Positions 1-7,003 of a stretch of 11,011 nt of DNA are shown here, piece by piece. The stretch covers positions 1 to 11,011 of the forward strand of contig CABTZA010000052.1 in the NCBI GenBank assembly GCA_902489225.1. The letters run 5' to 3'. The notes beneath the pieces were generated by a model, which was not told where the DNA came from, made no database searches, and was given only the letters and a program-made list of their open reading frames with translations. The translations under genes were made by a program, and so were the position numbers. Each line of letters begins with the position of its first letter. Positions within the stretch are counted from its first letter, which is position 1. Source of the DNA: an uncultured Collinsella sp. (GTDB lineage: Bacteria; Actinomycetota; Coriobacteriia; Coriobacteriales; Coriobacteriaceae).

Positions 1-179
1 CAACGGGCTCGCTGCTCCTTTCGATGGAGTCGCCTTCGGGTGTGCTGTTCTCGGTGCTGCTGATGGGGGAGGCGCTCACCTCGCGCCTGCTCGCCGGCTT
101 CGCGCTCATCTTTCTTTCGATTATCTTGAGCGAGACGCATTTCGATTTTTTGCGTCGAAAGCCGCGTCCGCAATTGTAA
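1..179 (+). CDS. EamA/DMT-family transporter, C-terminal fragment
   Basis: This is the 3' end of a gene that enters from the left. Codons start at position 3 and end at a TAA at 177-179, giving 58 visible residues. The peptide begins TGSLLLSMESPSGVLFSVLLMGE and continues ALTSRLLAGFALIFLSIILSE, then a basic tail (RRKPRPQL). A last-but-one helix containing 'LLLSxES..GVLFSVLLxGE' followed by 'GFALIFLSIILSE' is typical of the final two membrane helices of EamA (drug/metabolite transporter superfamily) proteins, which are usually about 300 residues with ten helices. The substrate cannot be told from this fragment. A terminator follows within 15 bases, so the gene is probably not cotranscribed with the amidohydrolase downstream. 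Confidence 0.75.
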   Translation, partial: TGSLLLSMESPSGVLFSVLLMGEALTSRLLAGFALIFLSIILSETHFDFLRRKPRPQL

Positions 180-191
180 ACAATTTGTTGC

Positions 192-216
192 GCCGCCTCC
201 CGGGGCGGCATTTTTT
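192..216 (+). terminator. Rho-independent terminator of the EamA gene
   Basis: A 6-bp GC stem (GCCGCC at 192-197 with GGCGGC at 204-209) is followed by one A and a run of six T (211-216). It lies 12 bases after the transporter stop codon. Confidence 0.85.
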
Positions 217-294
217 ATGCGTCGCCCTTAAAGTAGTACCTTGCACTTTACGCTATCAAAGTGCTTGCTGCAAAAACGTTACTGGAGGGCATCT

Positions 295-1590
295 ATGGCA
301 CCAGCACTGTCCGATCTTCAACCGCAATCAGCGCCCAAGGCCACCGCGGCGGCGCAGACCGCTATCGGTGACGGTCTTGTCGCAGAAGCTCAGGCTTTTG
401 CAGACGAGCTCGCTGCGTGGCGACACGATCTACACCAGATGCCCGAGCTGGGTAATAGCCTCCCGCAGACCTCTACGTATATCCAAGCGCGCCTGACCGA
501 GATGGACATCCCATTTGCTACGCTCGTCGATGGTTCCTGCGTTGTGGGCCTTGTCGGCGCCGGTGCCGCCGCGGCCCAAGGCAATGGCGTCTGCACGAAT
601 GAGCAGGCCGGTACGGTCATCATGCTTCGTGGCGACATGGACGCCCTGCCCGTTGCCGAGGAATCCGGCGAGCCCTTTGCATCCACCAACGGCTGCATGC
701 ACGCTTGCGGTCACGATATGCACGCGACGGCGCTGCTTGGTGCGGCTCGTATGCTCAAAGCGCGCGAAACAGAGCTTGTTGATGCCAACGCTACGGTTAA
801 GTTGCTGTTCCAGCCGGGCGAGGAGACCTTTGAGGGAGCACGCGCTGCCATCGCCGACGGCTTGCTCGAGAACCCGCGCCCTCAGGCGGCCTTTGCCATG
901 CATGTCAACAGCCAGTCGCCGCTTGGCCTGGTGCTCTACGGCAGCCCGGCGCTTTCGGGCGTGTGCGGTTTTCGCATCACGCTTCAGGGCAAGGGCGGCC
1001 ATGGCTCGAGCCCCGAGATTTGCATCGACCCCATCACGGCCGGCGTGCATGTGCACCTGGCGCTCCAGGAGCTTATCTCCCGCGAGGTGCCGGCGGCCAA
1101 GGAAGTCGCGCTTACCGTTGGCAAGTTTGCCGGCGGCTTGGCGGCCAACGTCATCCCCGACACCTGCGTGCTCGAGGGAACGCTGCGCGGCTTTGATGTT
1201 GAGCTCATGGCTCACCTCAAGACCCGCATCGCGGAGGTCGTTAACGGCGTTGCCGCAACATATCGTACGCCGGCGACCATCGAGACGCTTTCGGATGTTC
1301 CGCCGCTTGTGCTCGACAGCGATATGACTCAGGCGTCGCTTGGCTACATGGGCGCAGTGCTGCCCAAGGCGGCTTTCTTGCCGCTATTCCATGCCATGGC
1401 GAGTGAGGACTTCGCGCTTATCTCGAGCGAGATTCCGAGCGCGTACTTTACCGTGGGCGCGGCCGTAACCGACACGGACGAACACTTTGCCCAGCACCAT
1501 CCCAAGGCACGTTTTAACGATGCCGAGCTGCCGCTCGGTGCTGCGGCCTATGCCGCCGTCGCTTTGGGCTATATCGCCGACCACCGGTAG
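295..1590 (+). CDS. M20-family (M20D-type) metal-dependent amidohydrolase / peptidase
   Basis: A 431-residue zinc-type amidohydrolase that should cleave an N-acyl amino acid or similar amide in the cytoplasm; no signal peptide is visible. Family marks in order are HDLHQMPELG (44-53), LRGDMDALP (111-119), HACGHDMH (136-143, with the expected metal ligands Cys138, His140 and His143), PGEE (174-177, catalytic and metal Glu pair), AMH (201-203), GGHGS (234-238, in the lid/dimerisation domain), ASEDF (369-373) and HHPKARF (401-407). This matches the hippurate / IAA-amino-acid / N-acetyldiaminopimelate hydrolase branch, but the exact substrate is not decidable. About 30 residues precede the conserved core. 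The ATG at 295 is chosen because GGAGGG (284-289) lies 5 bases upstream; an in-frame TTG at 241 has no ribosome site. A terminator upstream and a palindrome overlapping the stop codon suggest a single-gene transcript. Confidence 0.9.
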   Translation: MAPALSDLQPQSAPKATAAAQTAIGDGLVAEAQAFADELAAWRHDLHQMPELGNSLPQTSTYIQARLTEMDIPFATLVDGSCVVGLVGAGAAAAQGNGVCTNEQAGTVIMLRGDMDALPVAEESGEPFASTNGCMHACGHDMHATALLGAARMLKARETELVDANATVKLLFQPGEETFEGARAAIADGLLENPRPQAAFAMHVNSQSPLGLVLYGSPALSGVCGFRITLQGKGGHGSSPEICIDPITAGVHVHLALQELISREVPAAKEVALTVGKFAGGLAANVIPDTCVLEGTLRGFDVELMAHLKTRIAEVVNGVAATYRTPATIETLSDVPPLVLDSDMTQASLGYMGAVLPKAAFLPLFHAMASEDFALISSEIPSAYFTVGAAVTDTDEHFAQHHPKARFNDAELPLGAAAYAAVALGYIADHR

Positions 1591-1686
1591 TACCCAACCT
1601 TGCCTTTCAAGCCTGCGGGCATGGCCGTAAGGCCTATGCCCTTGTCTTTCAAGGCAATCTTGGGCACTACCGGCGCCCGGCGCCGG
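1585..1686. repeat. Two-tier palindrome overlapping the amidohydrolase stop, plus adjacent GC palindrome
   Basis: The outer arms are CGGTAGT-A-CCCAA-CC-TTGCCTT (1585-1606) and AAGGCAA-TC-TTGGG-C-ACTACCG (1651-1672). They pair except for one A/C and one CC/TC mismatch. Unpaired stretches (1607-1616 and 1642-1650) separate this from an inner hairpin, GGGCATGGCC (1617-1626) with GGCC-T-ATGCCC (1631-1641), loop GTAA. A second perfect palindrome, CCGGCGCC-C-GGCGCCGG (1670-1686), abuts it. There is no T-run, so this is not a textbook terminator, although it could stop transcription in a factor-dependent way. The left arm starts inside the last codons of the amidohydrolase. Confidence 0.75.
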
Positions 1687-1713
1687 CTATTCGTCTGTTA
1701 AATAAGGAGCAGT

Positions 1714-2163
1714 ATGTCCCAGCAGCGTAAGTTCTTCCCCGGCTGGCTCGTGGTGGCCTCCGGCTTCGTGATCATGGCCACGTGCTACACGATTTTCGTC
1801 AACTGCATGAGCCTGTTCCAGCCGCTGATCGTCAGCGACCTCGGGATTACGCTTGCCCAGTACAACGTCTCCAACGCTATCTCCACCGTGGTGAGCGTCG
1901 TGGGTTCGCTCGTTATCGGCCATGTTGCCGATAAGGTGAGTGGCCGCGTATTGGGCTCGCTCACCGTTATCGCCACCTCGGCGGTGCTTGCTGGCATGAG
2001 CTTTGTGGGTGAGCTGTGGCAGGTCTACGTGCTCTTTGCCGTCTCTGGCTCCTTTGCGAGCACCTGGATTGTGTGCCTGGCGTGCTCCGTGGCCATGCTC
2101 GTGTTCCTGCTGGCAACCGAGCCCATCGCCGCCAAGCTGCGCGCGAGCGTGGCGGGGGAGTAG
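1714..2163 (+). CDS. MFS transporter remnant with internal in-frame deletion
   Basis: The 149-residue product begins like a complete major facilitator: helix 1 at about 11-35, helix 2 at about 50-75, the motif-A-like loop GHVADKVSGRVLGSLT (70-85), then helices 3 and 4 to about residue 118. The sequence then goes straight into a single hydrophobic helix (WIVCLACSVAMLVFLLATEP) and a short basic tail that looks like the last helix of such a protein. MFS proteins normally have about 400 residues and 12 helices, so some 250-270 residues seem to be missing with the frame kept. The start has a good AAGGAG (1704-1709), four bases before the ATG, and there is no internal stop. It could be translated, but transport by a five-helix product is unlikely. 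The alternative is a genuine small membrane protein. Long palindromes follow directly. Confidence 0.7.
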   Translation: MSQQRKFFPGWLVVASGFVIMATCYTIFVNCMSLFQPLIVSDLGITLAQYNVSNAISTVVSVVGSLVIGHVADKVSGRVLGSLTVIATSAVLAGMSFVGELWQVYVLFAVSGSFASTWIVCLACSVAMLVFLLATEPIAAKLRASVAGE

Positions 2164-2196
2164 ACGCCCGTCGCTCTTTTCTGTTCGCCCCGTTCT

Positions 2197-2264
2197 GCCC
2201 GTGGCCGCCTTGGAAACCGAATGATGGTACGAGCATCCATTCGGTTTCCAAGGCGGCCACGGGC
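2197..2264. repeat. Perfect 27-bp inverted repeat (hairpin 1 of 3 before hisS)
   Basis: The arms at 2197-2223 and 2238-2264 are exact reverse complements over 27 bases, beginning GCCCGTGGCCGCC, around a 14-base loop. There is no T-run on either side. It lies 33 bases after the MFS remnant. Confidence 0.9.
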
Positions 2265-2279
2265 CTACGAAATGGTCCC

Positions 2280-2337
2280 TTTTCCTCCGTCCCCAACAGA
2301 TCACGTGATCCGCAGGGGACGGAGGAAAACGGATCAC
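2280..2337. repeat. Inverted repeat with nested GATCACGTGATC palindrome (hairpin 2 of 3)
   Basis: TTTTCCTCCGTCCCC (2280-2294) pairs perfectly with GGGGACGGAGGAAAA (2315-2329). The interior holds the 12-bp palindrome GATCACGTGATC (2299-2310). GTGATCCG (2305-2312) can instead pair with CGGATCAC (2330-2337), so two exclusive folds are possible. On the minus strand the A-run ending the right arm becomes the T-run that starts the left arm of that strand, so it is not positioned as a terminator tail. Confidence 0.85.
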
Positions 2338-2342
2338 AAACA

Positions 2343-2402
2343 GCGGCGGCGCGTCTGGCCGAACGAGTCCCCATACCCTCGTTCGGTCAGACGCGCCGCC
2401 GC
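2343..2402. repeat. 25-bp inverted repeat (hairpin 3 of 3 before hisS)
   Basis: The left arm (2343-2367, GCGGCGGCGCGTCTGGCC...) and right arm (2378-2402) are complementary at 24 of 25 positions; the single exception is a G-T wobble. The loop is 10 bases. The right arm ends 17 bases before the hisS -10 box and so occupies the place where a -35 box would be. Confidence 0.88.
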
Positions 2403-2419
2403 GTTGCTGCTTTGTGCCG

Positions 2420-2425
2420 TATAAT
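2420..2425 (+). promoter_or_regulatory. Candidate -10 box of the hisS promoter
   Basis: A perfect TATAAT lies 42 bases upstream of the hisS ATG. No -35 box is present at 16-18 bases spacing, because that place lies in the palindrome arm; TTGCTG at 2404 is too close. The element is plausible by position and consensus only. Confidence 0.5.
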
Positions 2426-2467
2426 GACCGTTACCTATGACGCGATACAAAAGAAAGGTGTTTGCCC

Positions 2468-3781
2468 ATGCAGGCACAGAAGGCGGAGGGAACCCGCGAC
2501 CTTATCGGCGCCGAGATGCGCGCCTGGCAAAAGATGCAGCAGATTGCGGCCGGCGTGTTCGAGCCGTTTGGTTTTAAACCCATCGAGACGCCCGCGATCG
2601 AGCAGGTTGACGTGTTTGTCCACGGTATCGGCCAGTCGACCGACGTCGTGCGCAAGGAAATGTTCCGCGTGTTCAGCGGTGCCAACCTGGAGCGCGTCTT
2701 TACCGAGGGCACCGACACCAAACTCAAGCCCAAGCAGCGCCTGGCACTTCGTCCCGAGGGCACGGCCGGTGTGGTGCGCGCCGTCGTGGAGAACAACCTG
2801 GTGCCCCAGGGCTCCACGCCGTTTAAGGCCTACTACGCCGAGGCCATGTTCCGCGGCGAGCGTCCCCAGAAGGGCCGCCTGCGCCAGTTCCACCAGGTGG
2901 GCATCGAGTGGCTCGGCGCTCCCGATCCGGCGGCAGACGCCGAGTGCATCATCATGCTCATGGAGTTCTACAAGCGCCTGGGCTTCGATCTTTCCAAGCT
3001 TCGTCTGCTCATCAACTCGATGGGTGACGCCCAGTGCCGTCCGGCTTACCGCGAGCAGGTTAAGCAGTTTATCCTCGATCACGCAGACGAGATGTGCGAC
3101 GAGTGCCGCGAGCGCGCCGAGCTCAACCCGCTGCGCGCCTTCGACTGCAAGAACGACCACTGCCGCGAGATCATGGCCGAGGCTCCGCTGATGGGTGACA
3201 ACCTGTGCGACGAGTGCCGCGAGCACTACGAGCAGGTCAAGCGCTATCTGGATGCCGCCGGTATCGAGTATGTCGAGGATCCCACCCTGGTGCGCGGCCT
3301 GGACTACTACACCCGTACTGTCTTTGAGGTCGAGGCCCCTGGCGCCGGCGTCGGCTCCATCGGTGGCGGCGGCCGCTATGACGGCCTGGTCGAGCTCGAG
3401 GGTGGCAAGCCCACGGCGGGCGTCGGCTTTGCCGTTGGTTTTGAGCGCGCCCTGCTGGCCCTGCAGGCCTTTGGCAGCGATTTGGGTGCCGATGAGGCCC
3501 CGTGCGTCTATGTCGCCAACGCCGGCAAGGAGCTGCGTCAGAACGTCTTTGCCATTACGCAGGAGCTTCGCGCCGCAGGTATCGTGACCGAGGCCGACTA
3601 TCAGGGTCGTTCGCTCAAGGCCCAGTTTAAGCAAGCCGATAAGGTAGGCGCCAAGCTCATCTTGGTCCTGGGTGGCGACGAGCTTGCCGCCGGCAAGGTC
3701 AAAGTGCGCGACATGCAGAGCCATGACGAGGTGCTCGCCGATCTGGACAACGTCGTCGAGGCGGTTCGCGAGCGCCTGTAG
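2468..3781 (+). CDS. hisS: Histidyl-tRNA synthetase
   Basis: This 437-residue class II aminoacyl-tRNA synthetase charges tRNA-His with histidine in the cytoplasm using ATP. Visible marks are KAEGTRD near the N-terminus, LRPEGTAGVVRA (94-105), motif 2 FRGERPQKGRLRQFHQVGIE (128-147), the histidine-specific LVRGLDYYTRTVFEV (274-288), GGGGRYDGL (299-307), motif 3 GVGFAVGFER (318-327) and a C-terminal anticodon-binding domain (about 345-437). Length is normal. Residues 210-250 carry six cysteines as C-x2-C, C-x4-C and C-x2-C, which could bind a metal. The ATG at 2468 is chosen because AAAGG (2454-2458) sits 9 bases upstream; the in-frame TTG at 2462 would be too close. The usual neighbour aspS is not here; the next gene is ppc, separated by 250 bases with a promoter. 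Confidence 0.97.
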   Translation: MQAQKAEGTRDLIGAEMRAWQKMQQIAAGVFEPFGFKPIETPAIEQVDVFVHGIGQSTDVVRKEMFRVFSGANLERVFTEGTDTKLKPKQRLALRPEGTAGVVRAVVENNLVPQGSTPFKAYYAEAMFRGERPQKGRLRQFHQVGIEWLGAPDPAADAECIIMLMEFYKRLGFDLSKLRLLINSMGDAQCRPAYREQVKQFILDHADEMCDECRERAELNPLRAFDCKNDHCREIMAEAPLMGDNLCDECREHYEQVKRYLDAAGIEYVEDPTLVRGLDYYTRTVFEVEAPGAGVGSIGGGGRYDGLVELEGGKPTAGVGFAVGFERALLALQAFGSDLGADEAPCVYVANAGKELRQNVFAITQELRAAGIVTEADYQGRSLKAQFKQADKVGAKLILVLGGDELAAGKVKVRDMQSHDEVLADLDNVVEAVRERL

Positions 3782-3838
3782 CGCATCTTTTTGAGCTTCG
3801 GGCCTGCTAACGTGCCCTGCTCATGGAGAGCGATTGTT

Positions 3839-3874
3839 ACGGGGGTGTTTCGCTTTTATGCGGAATGCCCCCGT
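3839..3874 (+). terminator. Candidate terminator hairpin after hisS
   Basis: ACGGGGGTGTTTCGC (3839-3853) pairs along its whole length with GCGGAATGCCCCCGT (3860-3874) when G-T wobbles are allowed, around a TTTTAT loop. Use of wobble pairs suggests an RNA hairpin on the plus strand. Only two T follow, so termination strength is uncertain. A weaker GCGC-CTGTA-GCGC stem with TTTTT (3772-3792) overlaps the hisS stop and may also contribute. Confidence 0.55.
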
Positions 3875-3931
3875 TTACGTATGCCGCCCACCGAGAAATA
3901 CGACCATTTAGGGCAAAAACCTTTGCAATGC

Positions 3932-3980
3932 AGAAAATACTTTTGTGTGGTAAAGCGCAATCAGTGTCGAAAGTATTTCT
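3932..3980. promoter_or_regulatory. Inverted repeat in the ppc promoter, possible operator
   Basis: AGAAAATACTTTTG (3932-3945) and CGAAAGTATTTCT (3968-3980) are near reverse complements, sharing the core AGAAA-TACTTT. A third half-site, AGAAATAC, lies at 3894-3901. The right arm covers the -35 position of the ppc promoter. A regulator binding here would sit where it can activate or block polymerase; no regulator is identified. Confidence 0.45.
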
Positions 3981-3988
3981 CAAGCGCC

Positions 3989-3994
3989 TATAAT
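3989..3994 (+). promoter_or_regulatory. Candidate -10 box of the ppc promoter
   Basis: A perfect TATAAT lies 44 bases upstream of the chosen ppc start. There is no recognisable -35 at 16-18 bases spacing, only the inverted-repeat arm, which fits an activator-dependent promoter. Confidence 0.55.
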
Positions 3995-4038
3995 GAATAC
4001 CGCATGTTACGTGCATAGAAGGAGGAATGGGAGGAAAC

Positions 4039-6852
4039 GTGGCTGAGAACCTAAGCAACCAGTCTGTACCCGAAGCCGCGGCGCGCGTCGCTGCCGTGGT
4101 CAACCGCCTCGTTAACCGAATCGGCTCGAATGCCGAGTCCAGGGAGCGTCTCGCCGAGATCGAGATCCCCGAGGAGCTGCGCGACAATCTGGCGCTGTTC
4201 TTGCGCCTGGAGCGCCGTGTGCTTAGCGAGTATGATCCCGAGATCGCGGACCTGTTCGACAAGATTTTGACAGCCGAGATTGTGGTCAATGCCGGCAACC
4301 CCGGTACCTGCGCTGCCGACGAAGCCGTCGACGAGCAGGGCGTGCCCACCGCCGACGAGCCCACTGCCGTGGCATTTCGTGAGGTCGTCGATTTGATCGA
4401 CAGCCTGCCGCTCGATAAGCAGCAGGTCATCGTTCGCGCCTTTACGAGCTTTTTCCATCTGGCAAACCTGTCGGAGGAGAACTACCGTGTGGCGCAGCTG
4501 CGCGAGCGCGAGGCCGGTGCGTCGACCGATACCGAGGTCGATCCTGCCAACGAGCTTACCGTTGCCTATCACCAGCTGGTGAATGAGCTGGGTGTCGAGG
4601 GTGCCAACGAGCTGCTCGACAAGCTCGAGTTCCACCCTGTCTTTACCGCACATCCCACCGAGGCCCGTCGTAAGGCCGTCGAGGGCAAGATCCGCCGTAT
4701 CTCCAACCTGCTGGAGGAGCGTCCGCGTCTGGGCGGCTCCGACCTGGTGGAGAACGAGCGCCATATGCTGCAGGAGATCGACGCCCTGGTGCGTACGAGT
4801 CCCATCGCGCTCAAGAAGCCCACGCCGGTCGAGGAAGCCGATACCATCATCGACATCTTCGATAACACGCTGTTCGACGTTATCCCCGTTATCTATCGTC
4901 GTTTTGACGATTGGGTGCTGGGCGACAAGGCCGGTACTGTGCCGCCGCTGTGCCCGGCGTTCTTCCATCCCGGCAGCTGGATCGGTTCCGACCGCGACGG
5001 TAACCCCAACGTCACCGCCAAGGTGAGCCGTGAGGTCGCCGCCAAGTACTTTACGCACATGGTGCTCAAGCTCGAGGACAAGTGCCGCCACATCGGCCGC
5101 AACCTCACGCTCGAGGCTACCTACAGCAAGCCGTCGGCCGAGCTCATTAACCTGTGGAACCATCAGGTCGAGATGAGCCCTCGTTACACGGCCCGCGCCG
5201 AGCTGATCTCCGAGCACGAGCCGCATCGCGCCGTCATGCTCGTCATGGCCGACCGCCTGAACGCCACCGTCCGTCGTATCACCGACACCATGTACCACAG
5301 CGCCGACGAGTTCCTGGATGACCTGCGCGTCGTCCAGCGTTCGCTGGCCGCCTGCGGTGCCGTCCGTGCTGCCTACGGTCCGGTCCAAACCATCATCTGG
5401 CAGGTCGAGTCCTTCGGCTTCCATATGGTCGAGATGGAGTTCCGTCAGCACTCCGTGGTGCATGCCCGCGCCCTTAAGGATATCCACGAGAACGGTATCC
5501 ATGGCGACCTGCAGCCCATGACGCGCGAGGTCATCGATACCTTCCGCGCTATCGGCTCCATCCAAAAGCGCTACGGCAAGAAGATGGCGCACCGCTACAT
5601 CATCTCGTTTACCAAGAGCGCTCAGCATGTGGCCGACGTCTTTGAGCTGGCGCACCTGTCCTTTGCACACGAGGAGGATGTCCCCGAGCTCGACGTGATC
5701 CCGTTGTTCGAGCAGCTCGAGGACCTCGAGGGCTGCGTCGACGTGCTCGATCAGATGCTTACGCTGCCCGTGGTGCAAAAGCGCCTTGCCCAGACCAACC
5801 GCCGCATGGAGGTCATGCTGGGCTATTCCGACTCTTCCAAGGATGCCGGTCCTACCACGGCCATGCTCGCGCTGCACTCCGCGCAGGAGCGCATCGCCAA
5901 GTGGGCAGAGAAGAACGATATCGACCTGGTGCTCATGCACGGTCGCGGCGGTGCCGTGGGCCGTGGCGGCGGCCCGGCCAACAAGGCCGTGCTGGCGCAG
6001 CCCAAGGGTTCGGTCAACTGCTTCTTTAAGCTCACCGAGCAGGGCGAGGTCATCTTTGCCCGTTACGGCAACCGCACGCTGGCTCAGCGCCATGTTGAGT
6101 CCGTTGCCGCCGCAACGCTTTTGCAGTCGGCCCCGAGTGTCGAGAAGACCAACACCGAGACCACGCAGAAGTTCTGGGATATGGCCGAGAAGCTCAACGC
6201 CGCAAGCCACGAGCGCTATCTGGACCTGCTGAACACCGAGGACTTTACACCGTGGTTCTCGACCGTGACGCCGCTGACCGAGGTCGGTCTGCTGCCGATC
6301 GGCTCGCGTCCCGCCAAGCGCGGCCTGGGCGCCAAGTCGCTCGACGACCTGCGTACCATTCCGTGGATCTTCAGCTGGAGCCAGGCGCGCATTAACCTGG
6401 CCGCTTGGTACGGCCTGGGTACCGCCTGCGAGCAGTTTGGCGATCTGGACCAGCTTAAGGCTGCCTACCAGGAGTGGCCGTTCTTCCGCACCTTTATCGA
6501 CAACATCGAGATGTCGATCGCCAAGACTGACCAGCGCATCGCCAAGATGTATCTGCATCTGGGCGATCGCCAGGATCTATCCGAGAAGGTCTTCACCGAG
6601 ATGCAGCTCACCCGTAAGTGGGTCCTTGCCATCGTCGGTGACGAGTGGCCGCTGCAGCGCCGCCGTGTGCTTGGCTGTGCCGTTCGCGTGCGCAACCCCT
6701 ACGTCGACGCCCTGTCCATCGCCCAGGTCCGCGCCCTTCGCGAGGTGCGTATGAACCAGGACGAGATGGCCGAGGAGAAGAAGGCCGAGTACATGAGCCT
6801 GATTCTTTCGACTGTGACCGGCGTCTCGGCAGGTTTGCAGAACACGGGGTAA
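4039..6852 (+). CDS. ppc: Phosphoenolpyruvate carboxylase
   Basis: This enzyme makes oxaloacetate from phosphoenolpyruvate and bicarbonate, refilling the C4 acid pool and feeding reductive succinate formation in fermenters. The protein is about 937 residues, normal for bacterial PEPC. Family motifs, counted from the GTG, are FTAHPTEARR (about 202-211, active-site His), GSDRDGNPN (316-324), GYSDSSKDAG (595-604), LMHGRGGAVGRGGGP (632-646, the second catalytic His and glycine loop), LRTIPWIFSWSQAR (771-784) and the C-terminal QNTG. No signal peptide is seen. An in-frame ATG at 4027 is a possible start, but its only Shine-Dalgarno, AAGGAGGA at 4019-4026, touches it. The GTG at 4039 has GGGAGG (4029-4034) four bases upstream and is preferred. 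The gene has its own promoter and ends at a palindromic element, so it is probably monocistronic. Confidence 0.97.
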   Translation: MAENLSNQSVPEAAARVAAVVNRLVNRIGSNAESRERLAEIEIPEELRDNLALFLRLERRVLSEYDPEIADLFDKILTAEIVVNAGNPGTCAADEAVDEQGVPTADEPTAVAFREVVDLIDSLPLDKQQVIVRAFTSFFHLANLSEENYRVAQLREREAGASTDTEVDPANELTVAYHQLVNELGVEGANELLDKLEFHPVFTAHPTEARRKAVEGKIRRISNLLEERPRLGGSDLVENERHMLQEIDALVRTSPIALKKPTPVEEADTIIDIFDNTLFDVIPVIYRRFDDWVLGDKAGTVPPLCPAFFHPGSWIGSDRDGNPNVTAKVSREVAAKYFTHMVLKLEDKCRHIGRNLTLEATYSKPSAELINLWNHQVEMSPRYTARAELISEHEPHRAVMLVMADRLNATVRRITDTMYHSADEFLDDLRVVQRSLAACGAVRAAYGPVQTIIWQVESFGFHMVEMEFRQHSVVHARALKDIHENGIHGDLQPMTREVIDTFRAIGSIQKRYGKKMAHRYIISFTKSAQHVADVFELAHLSFAHEEDVPELDVIPLFEQLEDLEGCVDVLDQMLTLPVVQKRLAQTNRRMEVMLGYSDSSKDAGPTTAMLALHSAQERIAKWAEKNDIDLVLMHGRGGAVGRGGGPANKAVLAQPKGSVNCFFKLTEQGEVIFARYGNRTLAQRHVESVAAATLLQSAPSVEKTNTETTQKFWDMAEKLNAASHERYLDLLNTEDFTPWFSTVTPLTEVGLLPIGSRPAKRGLGAKSLDDLRTIPWIFSWSQARINLAAWYGLGTACEQFGDLDQLKAAYQEWPFFRTFIDNIEMSIAKTDQRIAKMYLHLGDRQDLSEKVFTEMQLTRKWVLAIVGDEWPLQRRRVLGCAVRVRNPYVDALSIAQVRALREVRMNQDEMAEEKKAEYMSLILSTVTGVSAGLQNTG

Positions 6853-6876
6853 TCGATAGCCCTGTAGTCGTTGTCC

Positions 6877-7003
6877 GGGGCGGCCGTTTGTTTTCTTTCC
6901 GGCGCGTCCTCGGACATGCAAGAAGCCCTCGCTGCGCACTTCGTGCGGCGAGGGCTTCTTGCGTCCTGCGGAATGCGCCGGAAAGAAAACAAACGGCGGC
7001 CCC
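6877..7003. repeat. Structured palindromic element, intact copy 1
   Basis: The element is symmetrical. Outer stem 6877-6905 pairs with 6975-7003 (29 bp, one mismatch). The junctions are GTCCTCGGACAT (6906-6917) and GTCCTGCGGAAT (6963-6974). The inner stem GCAAGAAGCCCTCGC (6918-6932) pairs perfectly with GCGAGGGCTTCTTGC (6948-6962), around the apical TGCGCACTTCGTGCG (6933-6947), itself a small hairpin with loop TTC. The same plan recurs at 9933-10047 with identical junctions and apex but different stem sequences. It starts 24 bases after the ppc stop codon and could end transcription from either side, although neither side has a T-run. Confidence 0.92.

Noticed and set aside
2435..3724. A 429-codon minus-strand frame opposite hisS
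   Set aside because: It is a codon-bias shadow of hisS with no motif or ribosome site.
4051..6558. An 835-codon open frame on the minus strand opposite ppc
   Set aside because: It lies wholly antisense to a gene with clear PEPC motifs. Such long antisense frames are common in GC-rich coding DNA, and the peptide shows no recognisable family.
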